From contig OY776119.1 in the NCBI GenBank assembly GCA_963675135.1, positions 3,332,148-3,396,147 of the forward strand: DNA of 64,000 bases, in the 5' to 3' direction. Under the pieces are notes generated by a model. That model was given only the letters and a program-made list of their open reading frames with translations, ran no database searches and was not told the origin of the DNA. The translations under genes were made by a program, and so were the position numbers. Position 1 is the first letter of the stretch. Every line of letters begins with the position of its first letter. Shown here piece after piece: positions 39,799-51,940 of this stretch. The DNA is from Galeopsis tetrahit. Its lineage: Eukaryota > Streptophyta > Magnoliopsida > Lamiales > Lamiaceae.

Positions 39799-42693
39799 GG
39801 CAGGTGTGAAAAAGGCCTCTACATTCTGGAGAGGGGTAGTTCGGCTTTGGTTGCAGCTTTGAAATCCAAAGACTTACGAGCTAGTTTCAATTTATGGCAC
39901 TTACGCCTTGGACACCTTTCATTTTCTGTCATTAAATTACTGAATAAATTAAGACATTTGTCTGTTACGTCCTTATTACCGAACCCTGATATTTGTTCGC
40001 CTTGCCAGCTGGCTAAGAGCAAAAAACTACCCTTTCCTTTAAATGATAAGCGTGCTGATAAAGTTCTTAATTTGGTGCATTGTGATTTGTGGGGCCCTGC
40101 GCCTGTTGCCTCTTCTGATGGTTTCAGATATTATGTTGTGTTTATTGATGACTTTTCTCGCTTTTCTTGGTTATATCCCATGCGTGCAAAGTCAGAGTTT
40201 TATGATGTTTTCTTAAGATTTCATGCCTTTGCCTGCAATCAGTTCTCCTCATCCATGCAGATTTTTCAATCAGATGGGGGTACAGAGTTTGTTAATAATC
40301 GTATGCATGCTTTTTTAAATCAACATGGGATTTTGCATCGCATATCATGTCCATATACTCCTCAACAAAATAGTCGTGCAGAACGTAAGCATAGACACAT
40401 CACTGAGACAGGTCTTTCTATGCTTTTTCATGCCTCTGCTCCTACTTCGTTGTGGTTCGATGCCTTTGCCACGGCAATTTACATAATTAACAGGTTGCCC
40501 ACTTCCGTTTTGGATAATAAATCGCCGTATGAACTGCTTTTTCACTGTCCTCCAAATTATGCTCTCTTCAAACCCTTTGGTTGTAGGGTTTTTCCGTACT
40601 TACGGAATTATGCAGATGACAAGTTGTCGCCTCGTAGTCGACCATGCATTTTTTTGGGATACAGCAGTGCACACAAAGGGTTTAGGTGTTTCGATCCTGT
40701 TTCCGCTAAGATCTTCCTCACCCGCCATGCTCAATTTGATGAGCAACTTTTTCCTTTTTCGGGAAAATCCTCTTCTCATGCTCCGAATCCGAGTTTTTCG
40801 ATCTCGAGTTTTGAGGATACTGGTACAACAGCTCCCTCATCTTCTTCTGATCCGTGTCGCCTTTGCCTTGACACTGATTCTGCATCGACGCCGATCCATC
40901 AGCCGCCTCCTCTTGCCGATCAGCCGCCTCCTCTTGCCGATCAGCCGCCTCCTCTTGCCGATCTAGATGTGGTTGAACCACCAGTTATTGATCTGCCAGT
41001 TCCGCCTCCGAATATTATTCAGCCGACGCATCCTATGGTGACACGAGCTAAATCTGGAATTTTTAAGCCCCGCTACCCGGTCGATCTTGCTTCCACAGCC
41101 CTTTTGACGGCTCTTGTTGCTTCTCCTGACCCCAAGGGTTTCAAGTCGGCCTCTAAGTCTCCTCACTGGGTCAATGCAATGCAAGAGGAAATCACTGCTC
41201 TTACTGATAATGGTACTTGGGACTTAGTGCCTCGTCCGCCAGATACCAACATTGTTGGTTCAAAATGGGTTTTTCGAACCAAATTTCACTCTGATGGATC
41301 GATTGAGCGTTACAAAGCACGTCTTGTGGCCCAGGGGTTTACTCAGATTCCTGGTGCGGATTTTCATCACACCTTTAGTCCTGTTGTCAAAGCTGCTACG
41401 GTTCGTGTTATTTTGGCTTTGTCTGTTCACCACAAATGGCCTCTTCATCAGCTGGACGTGAAGAATGCCTTTTTGCATGGAGTGCTTCGTAAACCTGTTT
41501 ATATGTCTCAACCTCCTGGCTATGTGAACCCCAGATTCCCTGATCATGTCTGTCTATTAAAGAAAGCTATTTATGGTCTTCGACAGGCTCCCTTAGCCTG
41601 GTATCAGCGTTTTAGTTCGTATCTATTTTTGCTAGGGTTTCTCCAGGCTCGATCCGACTCTTCTCTTTTTTACCTTCTTCAAGGTAAATCCATTGTTTAT
41701 CTTCTTCTTTATGTGGACGATATTATCATCACAGGAAATGATCCGGTCTTGCTCCAGCGTTTCATCCGTCGTACTCATTCTGAGTTTGCTATCAAGGATC
41801 TTGGCAAACTTAACTACTTCTTGGGGCTTGAAATTTCCTACACTGCGGATGGGTTATTTGTGGGACAGGCGAAATATGCTCATGATATTTTGTCCAGGGC
41901 TGATATGCTGGATTGTAAGCCTGTTGCTACTCCTTTACAGGCTGGCGATTCCTTGGTTAGTACAGGTGATTTGTTTCATGATCCCACTCTTTATCGCTCT
42001 TTAGTTGGTGCTTTGCAGTATTTGACCATCACTCGTCCAGACCTCTCTTATGCTGTCAATTCTGTAAGCCAATTTCTTCATGCTCCCACTGACGATCATT
42101 TCTCTGCGGTAAAGCGTATTCTGCGGTATGTGAAGGGCACTATTGGCTGTGGTCTCTCCTTCATCCATCGTTCAGACAGAGATATTGTGGGATATTCTGA
42201 TGCAGACTGGGCACGCTGCATTGAGACGCGCCGTTCCACCTATGGATATTCCATTTTCTTAGGTGGTAATCTAGTCTCTTGGAGTGCTAAGAAACAACCA
42301 ACTGTCGCACGCTCCAGCTGCGAATCTGAGTACCGGGCATTGGCCAATTCTGCTTCTGAAATTGTCTGGCTCACGAGCCTGCTTCGTGAACTCCGGCAAC
42401 TTCCTCAGGCTCGCCCACTTTTGTTATGTGACAACAAAAGTGCTATTTTTCTCAGTCAGAATCCTATTGCACATAAGCGTGCAAAGCACATAGACATTGA
42501 TTGTCACTTTATTCGTGAGCTTGTTTCTTCAGGTCGCTTGGTTACCCAGTACGTTCCGACCAAGTTACAACTCGCAGATATCTTCACCAAGAGTCTTCCA
42601 CGACCCGCTTTTGAGTTTCTACGTTCCAAGCTTTGTGTTTGCTTTCATCCCACGCCAAGCTTGACGGGGGGTATTAAGGGAATTATTGATTAA
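39799..42693 (+). CDS. Copia-4 integrase, reverse transcriptase and RNase H
   Basis: It is in frame with gag-protease after a single TAG. The segment from 39847 alone gives 948 residues. Order: pre-integrase region (WHLRLGH, then CSPCQLAKSKK), integrase core (Asp in HCDLWGP, Asp in QSDGGTEF, Glu in RAERKHR), a linker with a 7-residue repeat (QPPPLAD three times), RT (SKWVFRTKF, ARLVAQGFTQIPG, LDVKNAFLHG, YVDDI active site) and RNase H (YSDADWA, SSCESEY, DNKSAIFLSQN, ADIFTKSLP). All catalytic motifs are present. The 3' end overlaps the start of the 3' LTR. It is likely active or mobilised very recently. Confidence 0.9.
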   Translation, partial: GRCEKGLYILERGSSALVAALKSKDLRASFNLWHLRLGHLSFSVIKLLNKLRHLSVTSLLPNPDICSPCQLAKSKKLPFPLNDKRADKVLNLVHCDLWGPAPVASSDGFRYYVVFIDDFSRFSWLYPMRAKSEFYDVFLRFHAFACNQFSSSMQIFQSDGGTEFVNNRMHAFLNQHGILHRISCPYTPQQNSRAERKHRHITETGLSMLFHASAPTSLWFDAFATAIYIINRLPTSVLDNKSPYELLFHCPPNYALFKPFGCRVFPYLRNYADDKLSPRSRPCIFLGYSSAHKGFRCFDPVSAKIFLTRHAQFDEQLFPFSGKSSSHAPNPSFSISSFEDTGTTAPSSSSDPCRLCLDTDSASTPIHQPPPLADQPPPLADQPPPLADLDVVEPPVIDLPVPPPNIIQPTHPMVTRAKSGIFKPRYPVDLASTALLTALVASPDPKGFKSASKSPHWVNAMQEEITALTDNGTWDLVPRPPDTNIVGSKWVFRTKFHSDGSIERYKARLVAQGFTQIPGADFHHTFSPVVKAATVRVILALSVHHKWPLHQLDVKNAFLHGVLRKPVYMSQPPGYVNPRFPDHVCLLKKAIYGLRQAPLAWYQRFSSYLFLLGFLQARSDSSLFYLLQGKSIVYLLLYVDDIIITGNDPVLLQRFIRRTHSEFAIKDLGKLNYFLGLEISYTADGLFVGQAKYAHDILSRADMLDCKPVATPLQAGDSLVSTGDLFHDPTLYRSLVGALQYLTITRPDLSYAVNSVSQFLHAPTDDHFSAVKRILRYVKGTIGCGLSFIHRSDRDIVGYSDADWARCIETRRSTYGYSIFLGGNLVSWSAKKQPTVARSSCESEYRALANSASEIVWLTSLLRELRQLPQARPLLLCDNKSAIFLSQNPIAHKRAKHIDIDCHFIRELVSSGRLVTQYVPTKLQLADIFTKSLPRPAFEFLRSKLCVCFHPTPSLTGGIKGIID
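40904..40966 (+). repeat. Three 21-bp tandem units in the Copia-4 linker
   Basis: The unit CAGCCGCCTCCTCTTGCCGAT, given by position only, is repeated three times without change and encodes QPPPLAD each time. It lies between integrase and RT, a region that tolerates length change. Confidence 0.85.
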
Positions 42694-42844
42694 GTCAATA
42701 TTCTGCATATATTTAGGATAGATACACTTGTAATCTTGTTATTTGATTTCCTTGAATCATGGAGATCTTGTTGTAATCATTGTGTATATATTTAGTGGAA
42801 TTCTCTCATCACCACTCAAGGGGTGATCTCATATCATTCTCACA
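42672..42844 (+). repeat. 3' LTR of Copia-4
   Basis: Identical to the 5' LTR, preceded by the GACGGGGGG polypurine tract and followed by the target duplication GTGTA. Confidence 0.92.
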
Positions 42845-42849
42845 GTGTA

Positions 42850-43018
42850 CACTCCAGCTTAATCTGATACTTATTTCATTTATTTCTTTCTTCCACATCG
42901 ACCACGACGGCTAAAACAACAAAAAAACACGAAAAGACAATACATTATTTCATACAATAGACTTAACACAAATTATTCGTCCTATGTTGGAATCCATACT
43001 AATAATCTATCAAGATAT
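42850..43018. other. Short flank between Copia-4 and gene D
   Basis: AT-rich, no gene. 42960-43018 resembles flank DNA at 47225-47280 downstream of copy E. Confidence 0.4.
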
Positions 43019-45169
43019 CTAAAAAAAGTAGGTCTTCTGTTGCATTATTTTTTGTCCCATATACCTGCATCACAGAATAAAGAGATGGATAATTAGAAAG
43101 TTAACTTAAAACAGGTAAATATTTTCATTTGAACTTGGGGGTTTCGAAGTTGAGATATAGGGAAGAGTATAATCCCAGATCCCAAATCTTCCCCACTAGG
43201 TCAACCCCTCAAAGTTAAGATTATTAACAAAATAATTAATATTGTACCTCCCACGCATCATGAGTGTGGCCTGAGGATTAGTTCCGGGGGAGTTATAAAA
43301 GGTTGAACCATCAATCACGCGCAATGAGTCCACACCCATCACTCTATATTCAGGATCCACGACCCGACCCACTTGACAACCTCCATGGTAATGCCATGAG
43401 GTCTTCACAGTGTCCACGCAAAACTGCTCCCACGAATCAACTCCAGTGATCTGGTGCTTTCTCTTACGATCTCTAGAAAGTTCCAACATTAACTCCATGA
43501 GTGATTCGAATGTGGTGTTGGGGTATCGATATTTGGAGTAAGCCTTCGATTCGACTACTCCCCTGATTATCTCCATCGCCTTCACGCACCTTTGAATGTC
43601 TCTCGAGTCTTGGAAGTAGTTGAATGTCACACTCGGATTCTCATCTGGGTCAGTGCTTTGGAGCTCCAAATACCCAGTCGAGAAGGGTCGGGCCAACTTT
43701 TCCCCGATCATTATTGATTGGACAAGGCTTTGATTGCTGGAAAAAAGACTCGACCCGAAGAGCCCACCTAGTTCTTCCACGTAGCACCCAATATCATTTT
43801 TTATACCTACCACCTTAACGAGGGAATTTTCAACAGGCTTAGGGGAAGGTATTAACACTGCATTCACTGGATTATCAGACATGCCCTGGCCCACCATTGG
43901 ATGGTCCAATATTACATTTATTTCGTGGGCCATGAGATGATGGGCCGGCCCAATACCGCTCAACATCAATAGTTGTGGGCTCCCCAATGCACCAGCTGAA
44001 AGAATGATCTCACTCAAAGAATTGTTGGTCAATAGTGTTGTGTGGTTGGTGCGATTTGAGTCTTTGAATACAACGCCGTAAGCCTTGGGTTTTAGTCCTG
44101 CCAAATTGCAATTTACTGCATGTTTTAATACCTTTTTAGTTTGTCATTGTTACTGTAATATAATGATCTGACCTGGTAAAGTCTTGAACAATATTTGGTG
44201 TACGGATGCATGTAAATAAACAGAAATCAACGTTTGATTCGCATACTCCAACAAATCAGCAGCAGTATGTCTATACCCATTCTCGTCAATAATTGAACCC
44301 TCAATTTTGGTCCCTTGCAAATGCTCATATGTGAATCCGTTGTACGGTGAAACCCCGGCTTCCACCAACCCGTCCCTCATCGCTACTTGCCACTCAAACT
44401 CTTGCGGTCGAAATGCTACTTTCCTCTCCACCCACTCATACGACTCGTTCACTAACAGCGGGTCCCACCCCACCTCTCGCACAAACTCACTCTCCACCCT
44501 CGAATACAGTCCCGCGTTGATGGCAGTGCTTCCACCCAGGATGCGCCCGCGTTGGTTGGGAACACCGTCCGTTGAGACAAATTGTTGTGCGGCCGAGCTC
44601 GGGGAAGTGTCCAATAACGTTGTTACAAAACTCGTTATATGGGTTATGTTGGGGTACGGAAGGCCGCCCCTCTCCAGAAGTAGTACTTTTGCGGTGGCGG
44701 AGAGCGTCGCTGCCACCGCACAGCCTGCGGTTCCACCACCAACGATTATGTAGTCATAGTACTCTACTTCCGCTGCTGACGTGGCATCTTTTGCAAAAGA
44801 AAGGTATGGTTCTGACCACAAATATACCATGAAATTTATTAATTTAAAATTATTCTATGAAACACATGAAATATTAGCGAATGAGATCACATATTCAAAT
44901 TTTCGTGTTCCACATTTTATTCCACTATATGGATGATTGACATGTGTTATATTAAAAAATAATCAATGTTCTATAATATTGGAGACAACACCTGTTAAAA
45001 ATCTACCAAAATGAAATACCAGTGAAACACGAAAAGTGAAACAGAGAAAATCGAAACGAAATATTAGAGTCGAAAAGGCTACCACATCACCTTTTTCGGC
45101 AAAAGAAGAAACGGTGAAGAATATCACAAGAGAAGCTGTAATAATGGGAACCCACTTTACATAAGCCAT
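43019..45169 (-). CDS. GMC FAD oxidoreductase, (R)-mandelonitrile lyase-like (copy D)
   Basis: This intact gene of four exons (45169-45091, 44811-44173, 44097-43248, 43064-43019) encodes about 537 residues. The signal peptide is MAYVKWVPIITASLVIFF. It has the FAD Rossmann motif VGGGTAGC, GMC signature 1 (GRILGGSTAINAG), signature 2 (GALGSPQLLMLSGIGP) and the catalytic block WHYHGGCQVGRVVD. In the C-terminal block a usual Leu is Arg (MMRGRYMG). The last exon reads 12 nt further than in copies A and B before its stop, giving a tail ending QQKTYFF. Intron 3 (183 bp) contains a SINE fragment. An excellent TATA box is present. It is predicted to be secreted; the substrate is unknown. Confidence 0.9.
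43133..43206 (-). repeat. SINE fragment in intron 3 of gene D
   Basis: On the minus strand, GGGTTGACCTAGTGGGG is followed by CTTCGAAACCCCC, the A-box and B-box blocks of the SINE at 8130-8425 with changes. It overlaps the 5' end of exon-flanking intron only. Confidence 0.5.
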
Positions 45170-45221
45170 AGTTTCACAATTAAAAGATCACATGAATGAA
45201 ACAAGTGAAGATGAACAAACT

Positions 45222-45232
45222 CCTTTTATATA
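45222..45232 (-). promoter_or_regulatory. TATA box of gene D
   Basis: The minus strand reads TATATAAAAGG, 53-63 bp before the ATG. It is the best-preserved core promoter in the array. Confidence 0.6.
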
Positions 45233-45239
45233 AGAAATA

Positions 45240-46030
45240 ATTAGGTTGCTAATTAATATGATAAAGACTAGTATCAGAATACGTTACGTGCACATAAAGA
45301 TTTCAGCCCTCCATATACATATTTTAGGGAAAGAGACAAAAAATAAAAGTTAGGCAAGATACATAGACATAAATAAAGAACAAAAAGTTAGGCCCAGAGA
45401 CAGATAGTAGGCTCTCAAGTACCACTCGCTACTCTGATAATATAATTCCCTTTTTCTGTTCAAAAAAAGATAGTAGGCTCTCAACTGGCAACTACACGTG
45501 TTAAAAAAAACAAGGGAACCGTCTAGTTCGGCGTTTCCAAAACTGTGTTAAGAAATCGAACAAAACCTTAATATTTCCGATTTCCATTTCAATTTTATGG
45601 GTGTAAAACCGGCAGTTCCTCGTTAACCGGTCAACTCGCGGTTAAACCAGACAACCGGTGGTTCAATTGCTGATTTTGACCCTTTTTTTTTGTATTTAAA
45701 AATTTCTTTATAAATAGAATCCAATCCTAACTCATTTTTTCAACCCAAAGTGATCAAATTATTATTTTTCTTTCTCTCTACTATATTTCTAAGTCTCTCA
45801 ATTTTCAAAGTTATTATTTACAGTTATAGTTATAATTCTTAATGATATGAAAATTCATTGTTCCACTGGTTATCCTCTTAAATTTGAAGGTTGACGTTAA
45901 AATTTAGTGTCATATATATGTACAAAGAATACATCCCCACGTGTCATCAATCTGTGAGTAGAATGGAGCATATATTACATTTAATTAGGACATGTTTAAT
46001 AGCTTAGATTAAATCTAAATTAATTTTATA
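45240..46030. repeat. Upstream flank of gene D, segmentally duplicated
   Basis: 45290-45830 matches the upstream DNA of copy C (29130-29290 joined to 30897-31225) with the LINE absent here. No gene is present. Confidence 0.6.
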
Positions 46031-46033
46031 CTA

Positions 46034-46315
46034 GCTCCCTCCGTCCCGGAGGAACTTGCACCCTTTGAGCGGCACACATTTTAAGAAATGTGTAAGAAAA
46101 AGTGTAATGATTGATGTTTTGAGGGGTAGTTTTGTAAACTTTTATGAATAAAGTAAAGTAAAAAGTAGATTGAGTGTGGAAAAGTAATGGCAAATGGCCA
46201 TATGAGTATATTTCAAGGGTGAGGGTTGTGAAGATATTTCCTTTTATGGAGTGTGCAAATTGGTATGGGACATCCATATATGGAAAGTGTGCAAATTCCT
46301 GTGGGACGGAGGGAG
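46034..46315. mobile_element. Stowaway-like (Tc1/Mariner) MITE
   Basis: About 282 bp with inverted ends (G)CTCCCTCCGTCCC and GGGACGGAGGGAG and a TA target duplication (46032-46033, 46316-46317). It has a short antisense ORF of no significance. It is the same terminal family as 52145-52410. Confidence 0.8.
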
Positions 46316-46317
46316 TA

Positions 46318-47346
46318 TCATCTTTCATATGTTGTTTGATAAGTTAAATTAAGAGTAGAGTGTACACTTTAAAATCTATAAAATTTAGATATCATTTTAA
46401 TCTTAGTTAATCAGTCATTGCTATCAAACATGACCTTAGCATCTTTAAAATCAAGATACAAAGTGAAATTTTATAACAAAAAGAAATCAAATAGAATGCA
46501 TATTGAGAAATTTAAGAAATATAGAATATATTAAAATTAAATAGGAAATTAGGTCAATTAAGATGATTCTTATCCCCTCTATTTAAAAGGGAATGAACGG
46601 TGGTTTAAAATAAAGAAGTTACATCTAGAACAACTACTCCCATTTATGGTTATATTCTTCACAGAATGAGAGAATTGAAGTCATTTAATTGATTAAAAAT
46701 TCTTCTTTGATTAATTTTTATTTTCGTAGTAGTTTATTGCTTTAAGTAGCATTCTAAAAACCATTAATCCAACCACCCTTTATTTGTTCGTTTAGTTTCC
46801 TCGATACAATGTTACCTTCCAAGCTTCATGCATGGCTGAAAATACATATTGCCTGATTATATTAATACTACACTTTCTTACTTTTTTAAGTCTCCGTATC
46901 AGGTCTAAGGATCGATTAATTTGGGAGACCAATTCCACGGTCCACTAATGGGGACCCCACTTAAAGCCAGAGTTGTATGGACTGATCCTTAGAAATTGTT
47001 TTAACCTTGCTAACTTATTTTTACTATGAAGACCCTTTTACTCAAGACGAGTATTGAAAAATATGTGTTGCCTGCTTATGTTTAATGCCGAGAAAGTGAA
47101 ATATTTTTGATAATGTAGCAAAAAAGAGTGCAAAATTTGAGGAAACAAGCAATAAATCGAGCTAGTGGAGATAATATTAAGATATTATATAATTTCATAC
47201 AATATTATGATTTTGATACAGATTCCGACCTTACACAAATTATTCGTAATATATATTAGTATATCTAGAAACCATAACTAGAGCTTTATTCATAGTATTG
47301 TTCTCAACTGAACATTGATTTAACTTAATAGAAGATCAATCTGCAT
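46318..47346. other. AT-rich intergenic DNA between D and E
   Basis: No gene. A SINE-tail piece lies near 46890-46990 (AGGTCTAAGGATCGATTAAT, GGGGACCCC, AAAGCCAGAG). 47225-47346 is the conserved 3' flank also seen near 36900 and 42960. Confidence 0.45.
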
Positions 47347-47588
47347 TTAAATTAACAGATTTTGTGGATCCTTTATGTGCATCATAGATAGAAGATCAGT
47401 CTGTTGCAGAATTTTCTGTCCCATGTACCTGCGCATCACATGATAAATAGATCGATAATTAAAAAACTATATATATATATATATATATAATTAAAGTTGG
47501 TAAATATTATTTTCCAACATATATAAAAATATAAATACTATTATCATGTACCTCCCAAGCATCATAACAGTTGCCTGAGGATTAGTGC

Positions 47589-50500
47589 CACTACAAGAAA
47601 ATGCACTTTTCGTAACAAAAAAATTGGTTACAAAAAGTCATTTTTTGGTTACAAAAACCTTTTGTAACGAAATAGTTTGTTACAAATGTTGGTCTTGTAA
47701 AGCTCGTTGCAAAAAGTTTTTGTAACAAAAAAAAATCAATTTCGTTACCAATACAATTGTAACGACACATTTTTTGTTAGCAAAACCTTAGCAGTGGTAA
47801 CCAAAATTTCGTTACCAAATGTTGTAAATTTTATTTAAAATATAAATTTTGTTACAAATAATTTGTTAGATAAAGTCGTATATTTGGTACTAAAACATTT
47901 GATTTGTTACTAAAATTTTGATACATTTACTAGCTAATTTCATTTCAAGAATAAACAATAAATACAAGTAAATGATTTATTTACAAAATATACTATATAT
48001 GCATATGAGAAATCTTGAAAACAAATTAGGATCATAATACAATGATTTTATTTCAAGAAAATAACAATTCTTTAAATAGAGTCAATCAACAATGTATAAC
48101 ATAACCTAGCAAAACGAAAAAATATAAATGTCATCTGAAGTTGATTAAAAAATGTTCTAAACTAGTATTCAAAAAATGTATTTGACCACTACAATTTATC
48201 TATTAACTTGCATAAAGAACTATATACTAGAAGCCTTGATTAGTCTTCTCGTAAACGATCAAAGCGGATCAAAGCGGAACTTCATTATCCTACAAAAGAT
48301 ACACAAACATTAAAATATCATAAGCTTTAAGAATTTATACTGCACAAATATAAGTTTACTAGCTATTGGTATTACACCTTGGTCACATAGAACAAACTAA
48401 TCAATAAGCTGGGGCAGGAGCAATGGGGCAAAAAAACTTTCACCTCAGACTACCATGAGGTAGGTCTTGTACGAGAGATATGTAGACTGGAGTTACTGCA
48501 GATCACAGAACCACGAGAGATGGCCAAGATATAAGAGCAGATGGTGGAAATGAAAAATAAATTAGTGAAAGAGTCTATATTGAAAAGGCTAAAGTGGGGG
48601 AATTGAAATACCATATTATAATGAAGCAACGCAGAACAGAATCCACCGGAAGAGTGCAGGTGATCAAACATATACTAATATACAATAAATTGCTCTACAC
48701 ACATCGCAACAATCTCATATTCTGCAATCATCAATCAGAATAATTAAAAAGAAGAAACACAAAATTCATGAATGGAAACAAAAAATCATATCTGGACCTT
48801 TGGCATTTATTGAAGATTCATAAGAAGATCCTTTTGTGTAACAAAAAGCACCATAAATTATATTTAAGAGAAGGTATATTATGCAAAGGAAAGCTTACCT
48901 TTCTAAGTCTGATGAAAATGCGTGCCAACTCCATTTCCAATAAGTAACCGCAGACGCATGCATTGCTTTCAGTCTACACAAACTAATTGGATTTACTATG
49001 CCGTTAACAAATATCAGCTCCTGAATATCTGGAAATTATGTTGGGCACAATATGATCCAATTACAACATAACATATTAATAAATTTACAAGCCCTATGCT
49101 AACATCAAAAACTACAATGTGAAGTTTTGACCACAATAGAATTTACAAGTAACATTGATCGGTGAAACTTTGACTAAAGTATACATAATGGACTAATTTG
49201 TGTAAGAAACAACCTTATTATTGTACAACGAAAAAAAAAATCAATATTAATTCAGATCACTAAAAGATTTCAAATACAAGAAAGTTCACAGTTGCAGAAA
49301 ATTTGCCTTGACAAATTCAATGCCCTCTTAGTGGTCATACTTGTGATAGTCACTGTGAATAAACTTCATGGCTACTAAAGGTGTTAAGAGTACAAAAAAA
49401 TTATTTTGATAGTTTGGTGTACCTAATTTAAGTATTTTGTATGGATGCCACTAGGCGACTGCTATTGCAAATAAACTGGTCGTTGTTCAACACCCTAAAC
49501 CCCATTACAGCTTGTCACTTTAGCCAATTCAGCAATACAACTATACAAGTGAATTGTTAATAAAATAAACAAGTAACTAACTTACAAATTACATAAGAAT
49601 TTTTTTTACTTTTGGTTAAGGGTGATGAAGTGTTAACAAACTTGGACAGAAAAGGAACCTTCTCTAAGCTTTTTGACAATGACATTTGCATCTCGCATTA
49701 TTCCAATGCCTGACCGAAGTAAAAGCAGGTGCCTAATGTAAGGCAAACTGAGTCAAGACATGTTACTTTTTCGATCAATCCATTTCATTCTAGGTTCTCA
49801 AAAATTAGATTAATGGAACAGAACATCCACATGGTACTTTTTCAATCAGAAAAATTCTAGTTAGTTCAATTGGATAAATATAACCTAAACTAAACTCACC
49901 TAAATGCAACTCCAGCAAGATATGCTATAAATTTCCATGACATATTTTTTTTCTCATGACTTTTCATTCTGTTTCAAAGCACTACATACTATAAACCCCA
50001 TTTGAATCATATCCGGATAAATAATGGTATATATATCAATGGAACTAGAAGTAAACTAGAACACCAAAAAATAAAAAAGTAACCATTAAACAGCATGGCT
50101 AAAAGAAAATACTCCAGAAACAGTAGCTTTTGAATCAATTTCACAACTTCAATCAAACAAAAGTTGAGACCCAAACTATCCACAACTAAGATTAACCCAT
50201 CAATATCGAGAATTAATTTAACTAATTAAATATCAACCAAGTCTGGTGAACCCAAAACTCAATTGATCTCAAAATCAAAGAAAGCACCAAAAAGATTTTA
50301 ACGAAAATAAATTCTCAAAACTGAAAATCGGGAACTCGACCAAGCCCCAAAAAAATATTCTCAACAAAATTTGGAACAATTAACTGTATGCCAGAATTAT
50401 AGTCGAAAATTCAAGATGGAAAATAAAGAAGGAAACAAAGAAACTCGAACGTATAAATAAATAGAAGAATTACCTGATGCACGTCAAACGGTGAATAACC

Positions 50501-51025
50501 AGGTGCAGGGGACTGCGCCTACATTTGGAAGTAACAATCAGGGGCGCCGACAGAGGGTGGGGAAGATCGTGGGTGGAAGCGCCGGCAGAGGGGAAGATCG
50601 TGGTCGGCAATCAACGATGGAATTATGATTTAGGGCGTGGGGAGTTTTTATTATATGAAGTAGCAGTTTTCAAATTAATCTAATTTACAATTTGTTATAT
50701 AATTAAAAAATATATAAATAAATAAGACGAGATAAGAGAAATTAACATTAATTTATACATATATATTAAAAATGAATAGAAGAAAATAATAAGACATTTA
50801 ATTAACCGGTAGATAAGAAAAATCATTAAAAATTAAAAGTGATTTAAAAAAAAAAACTATTTGTAACCAACATTTTGGTATTTGTAATGACAATTACTCA
50901 TTGTTATTTAAAATATGACTTTTTGTAACCAAAATAAAATTTTATTACAATAAGTCATCTTTTTGTAACCATTTAAATGTTGGTTACAAATAAATTCGTT
51001 ACAAGAAATGCATTTTGTTGTAGTG
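47589..51025. mobile_element. Non-autonomous CACTA (En/Spm) transposon in copy E exon 3
   Basis: 3437 bp. It begins CACTACAAGAAAATGCA and ends TGCATTTTGTTGTAGTG, with a perfect 3-bp target duplication TGC (47586-47588, 51026-51028). Subterminal regions of about 200-300 bp are packed with both orientations of GGTTACAAAAA/TTTTTGTAACC motifs, the transposase-binding pattern of CACTA elements. The interior (47950-50650) has no long ORF. It contains exon-like patches, such as the GC-rich 50520-50620, and is probably a deletion derivative. Confidence 0.92.
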
Positions 51026-51940
51026 TGCCGGGAGCGTTGTAAAAGGTTGAACCATCAATCACGCGCAATGAGTCCACACCCATCACTTTGTAGTCGGGAT
51101 CCACGACCCGACCCACTTGACACCCGCCATGGTAATGCCATATGGTCACCACACTGTCTCTGCAAAATTGCTCCCACGAATCAACTCCCGTGATCTGATT
51201 CTTTCCCTTACCGCTTCTAGAAAGTTCCAATGTTAACTTCAAGAGTGCTTCGAATGTGGTGTTGGGGTATCGATATTTAGAGAAGGCTTTCGATTCGACT
51301 ACTCTTTTGACTATCTCCATGCCATTTACACAACTTTGAAGGTCCCTTGGGTCCTGAAAGTAGTTGAACGTCACTCTCGGATTCTCATTCGGGTCATTAC
51401 TTTGGAGCTCCAAATACCCGGTGGAGAATGCTCGGGCCACCTTATTCATGATCATTACTGATTGAGTGAAGCTTTGATTATTTCCGGCAAGAATACCTGC
51501 CCCGAAGGGTCCATATAATTGTTCAATGTAGCAACCAAGATCGTCTCTTATACCGGCTATCTTAATGAGGGAGATCTCAACGGGCCTAGGAGAAGGTATT
51601 AAGATATTAGTCAATGGGTTATCGGACATACCCTGGCCCACCATTGGTTGGTCTAGTATAACTTTTACGCTGTGGGCCTTTAGATGATGGGCCGGCCCAA
51701 TACCACTCAACATCAATAATTGCGGGCTCCCTAGTGCACCAGCTGAGACAATGATCTCGCTTGTGGCCTTTTTGTTCAAGAGTGCTGTGTGGTAACTTCC
51801 TTTTGAGTCTTTGAACAATACACCACAAGCCTTGGGTTTTTGTCCTGCAAATTGTGCTTTAAACTTGGAGATTATCAAATAAATTAAAAAGGTAAGAACA
51901 TTATATAAATGAGACAGAGACTCAAGACAAAAACATGAGA

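Larger units (their letters stand above)
38217..42844 (+). mobile_element. Copia-4: complete, very young Ty1/copia element
   Basis: The 4628-bp element has LTRs of 173 bp (38217-38389 and 42672-42844) that are identical by eye. A 5-bp target duplication GTGTA (38212-38216 and 42845-42849), a Met-tRNA-like primer site TGGTATCAAGTC directly after the 5' LTR and a polypurine tract GACGGGGGG before the 3' LTR are present. LTRs begin TATTAAG instead of TG. The whole coding region is in one frame apart from a single TAG. Confidence 0.95.

Noticed and set aside
44307..44753. 148-codon plus-strand ORF opposite exon 2 of gene D, with similar ones opposite every GMC exon 2
   Set aside because: It mirrors the GC-rich GMC exon on the other strand, has no motif and appears only where the real exon is open.
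47589..51025. A CACTA transposase gene in the interior
   Set aside because: The longest frames are about 70 codons and none resembles a transposase.
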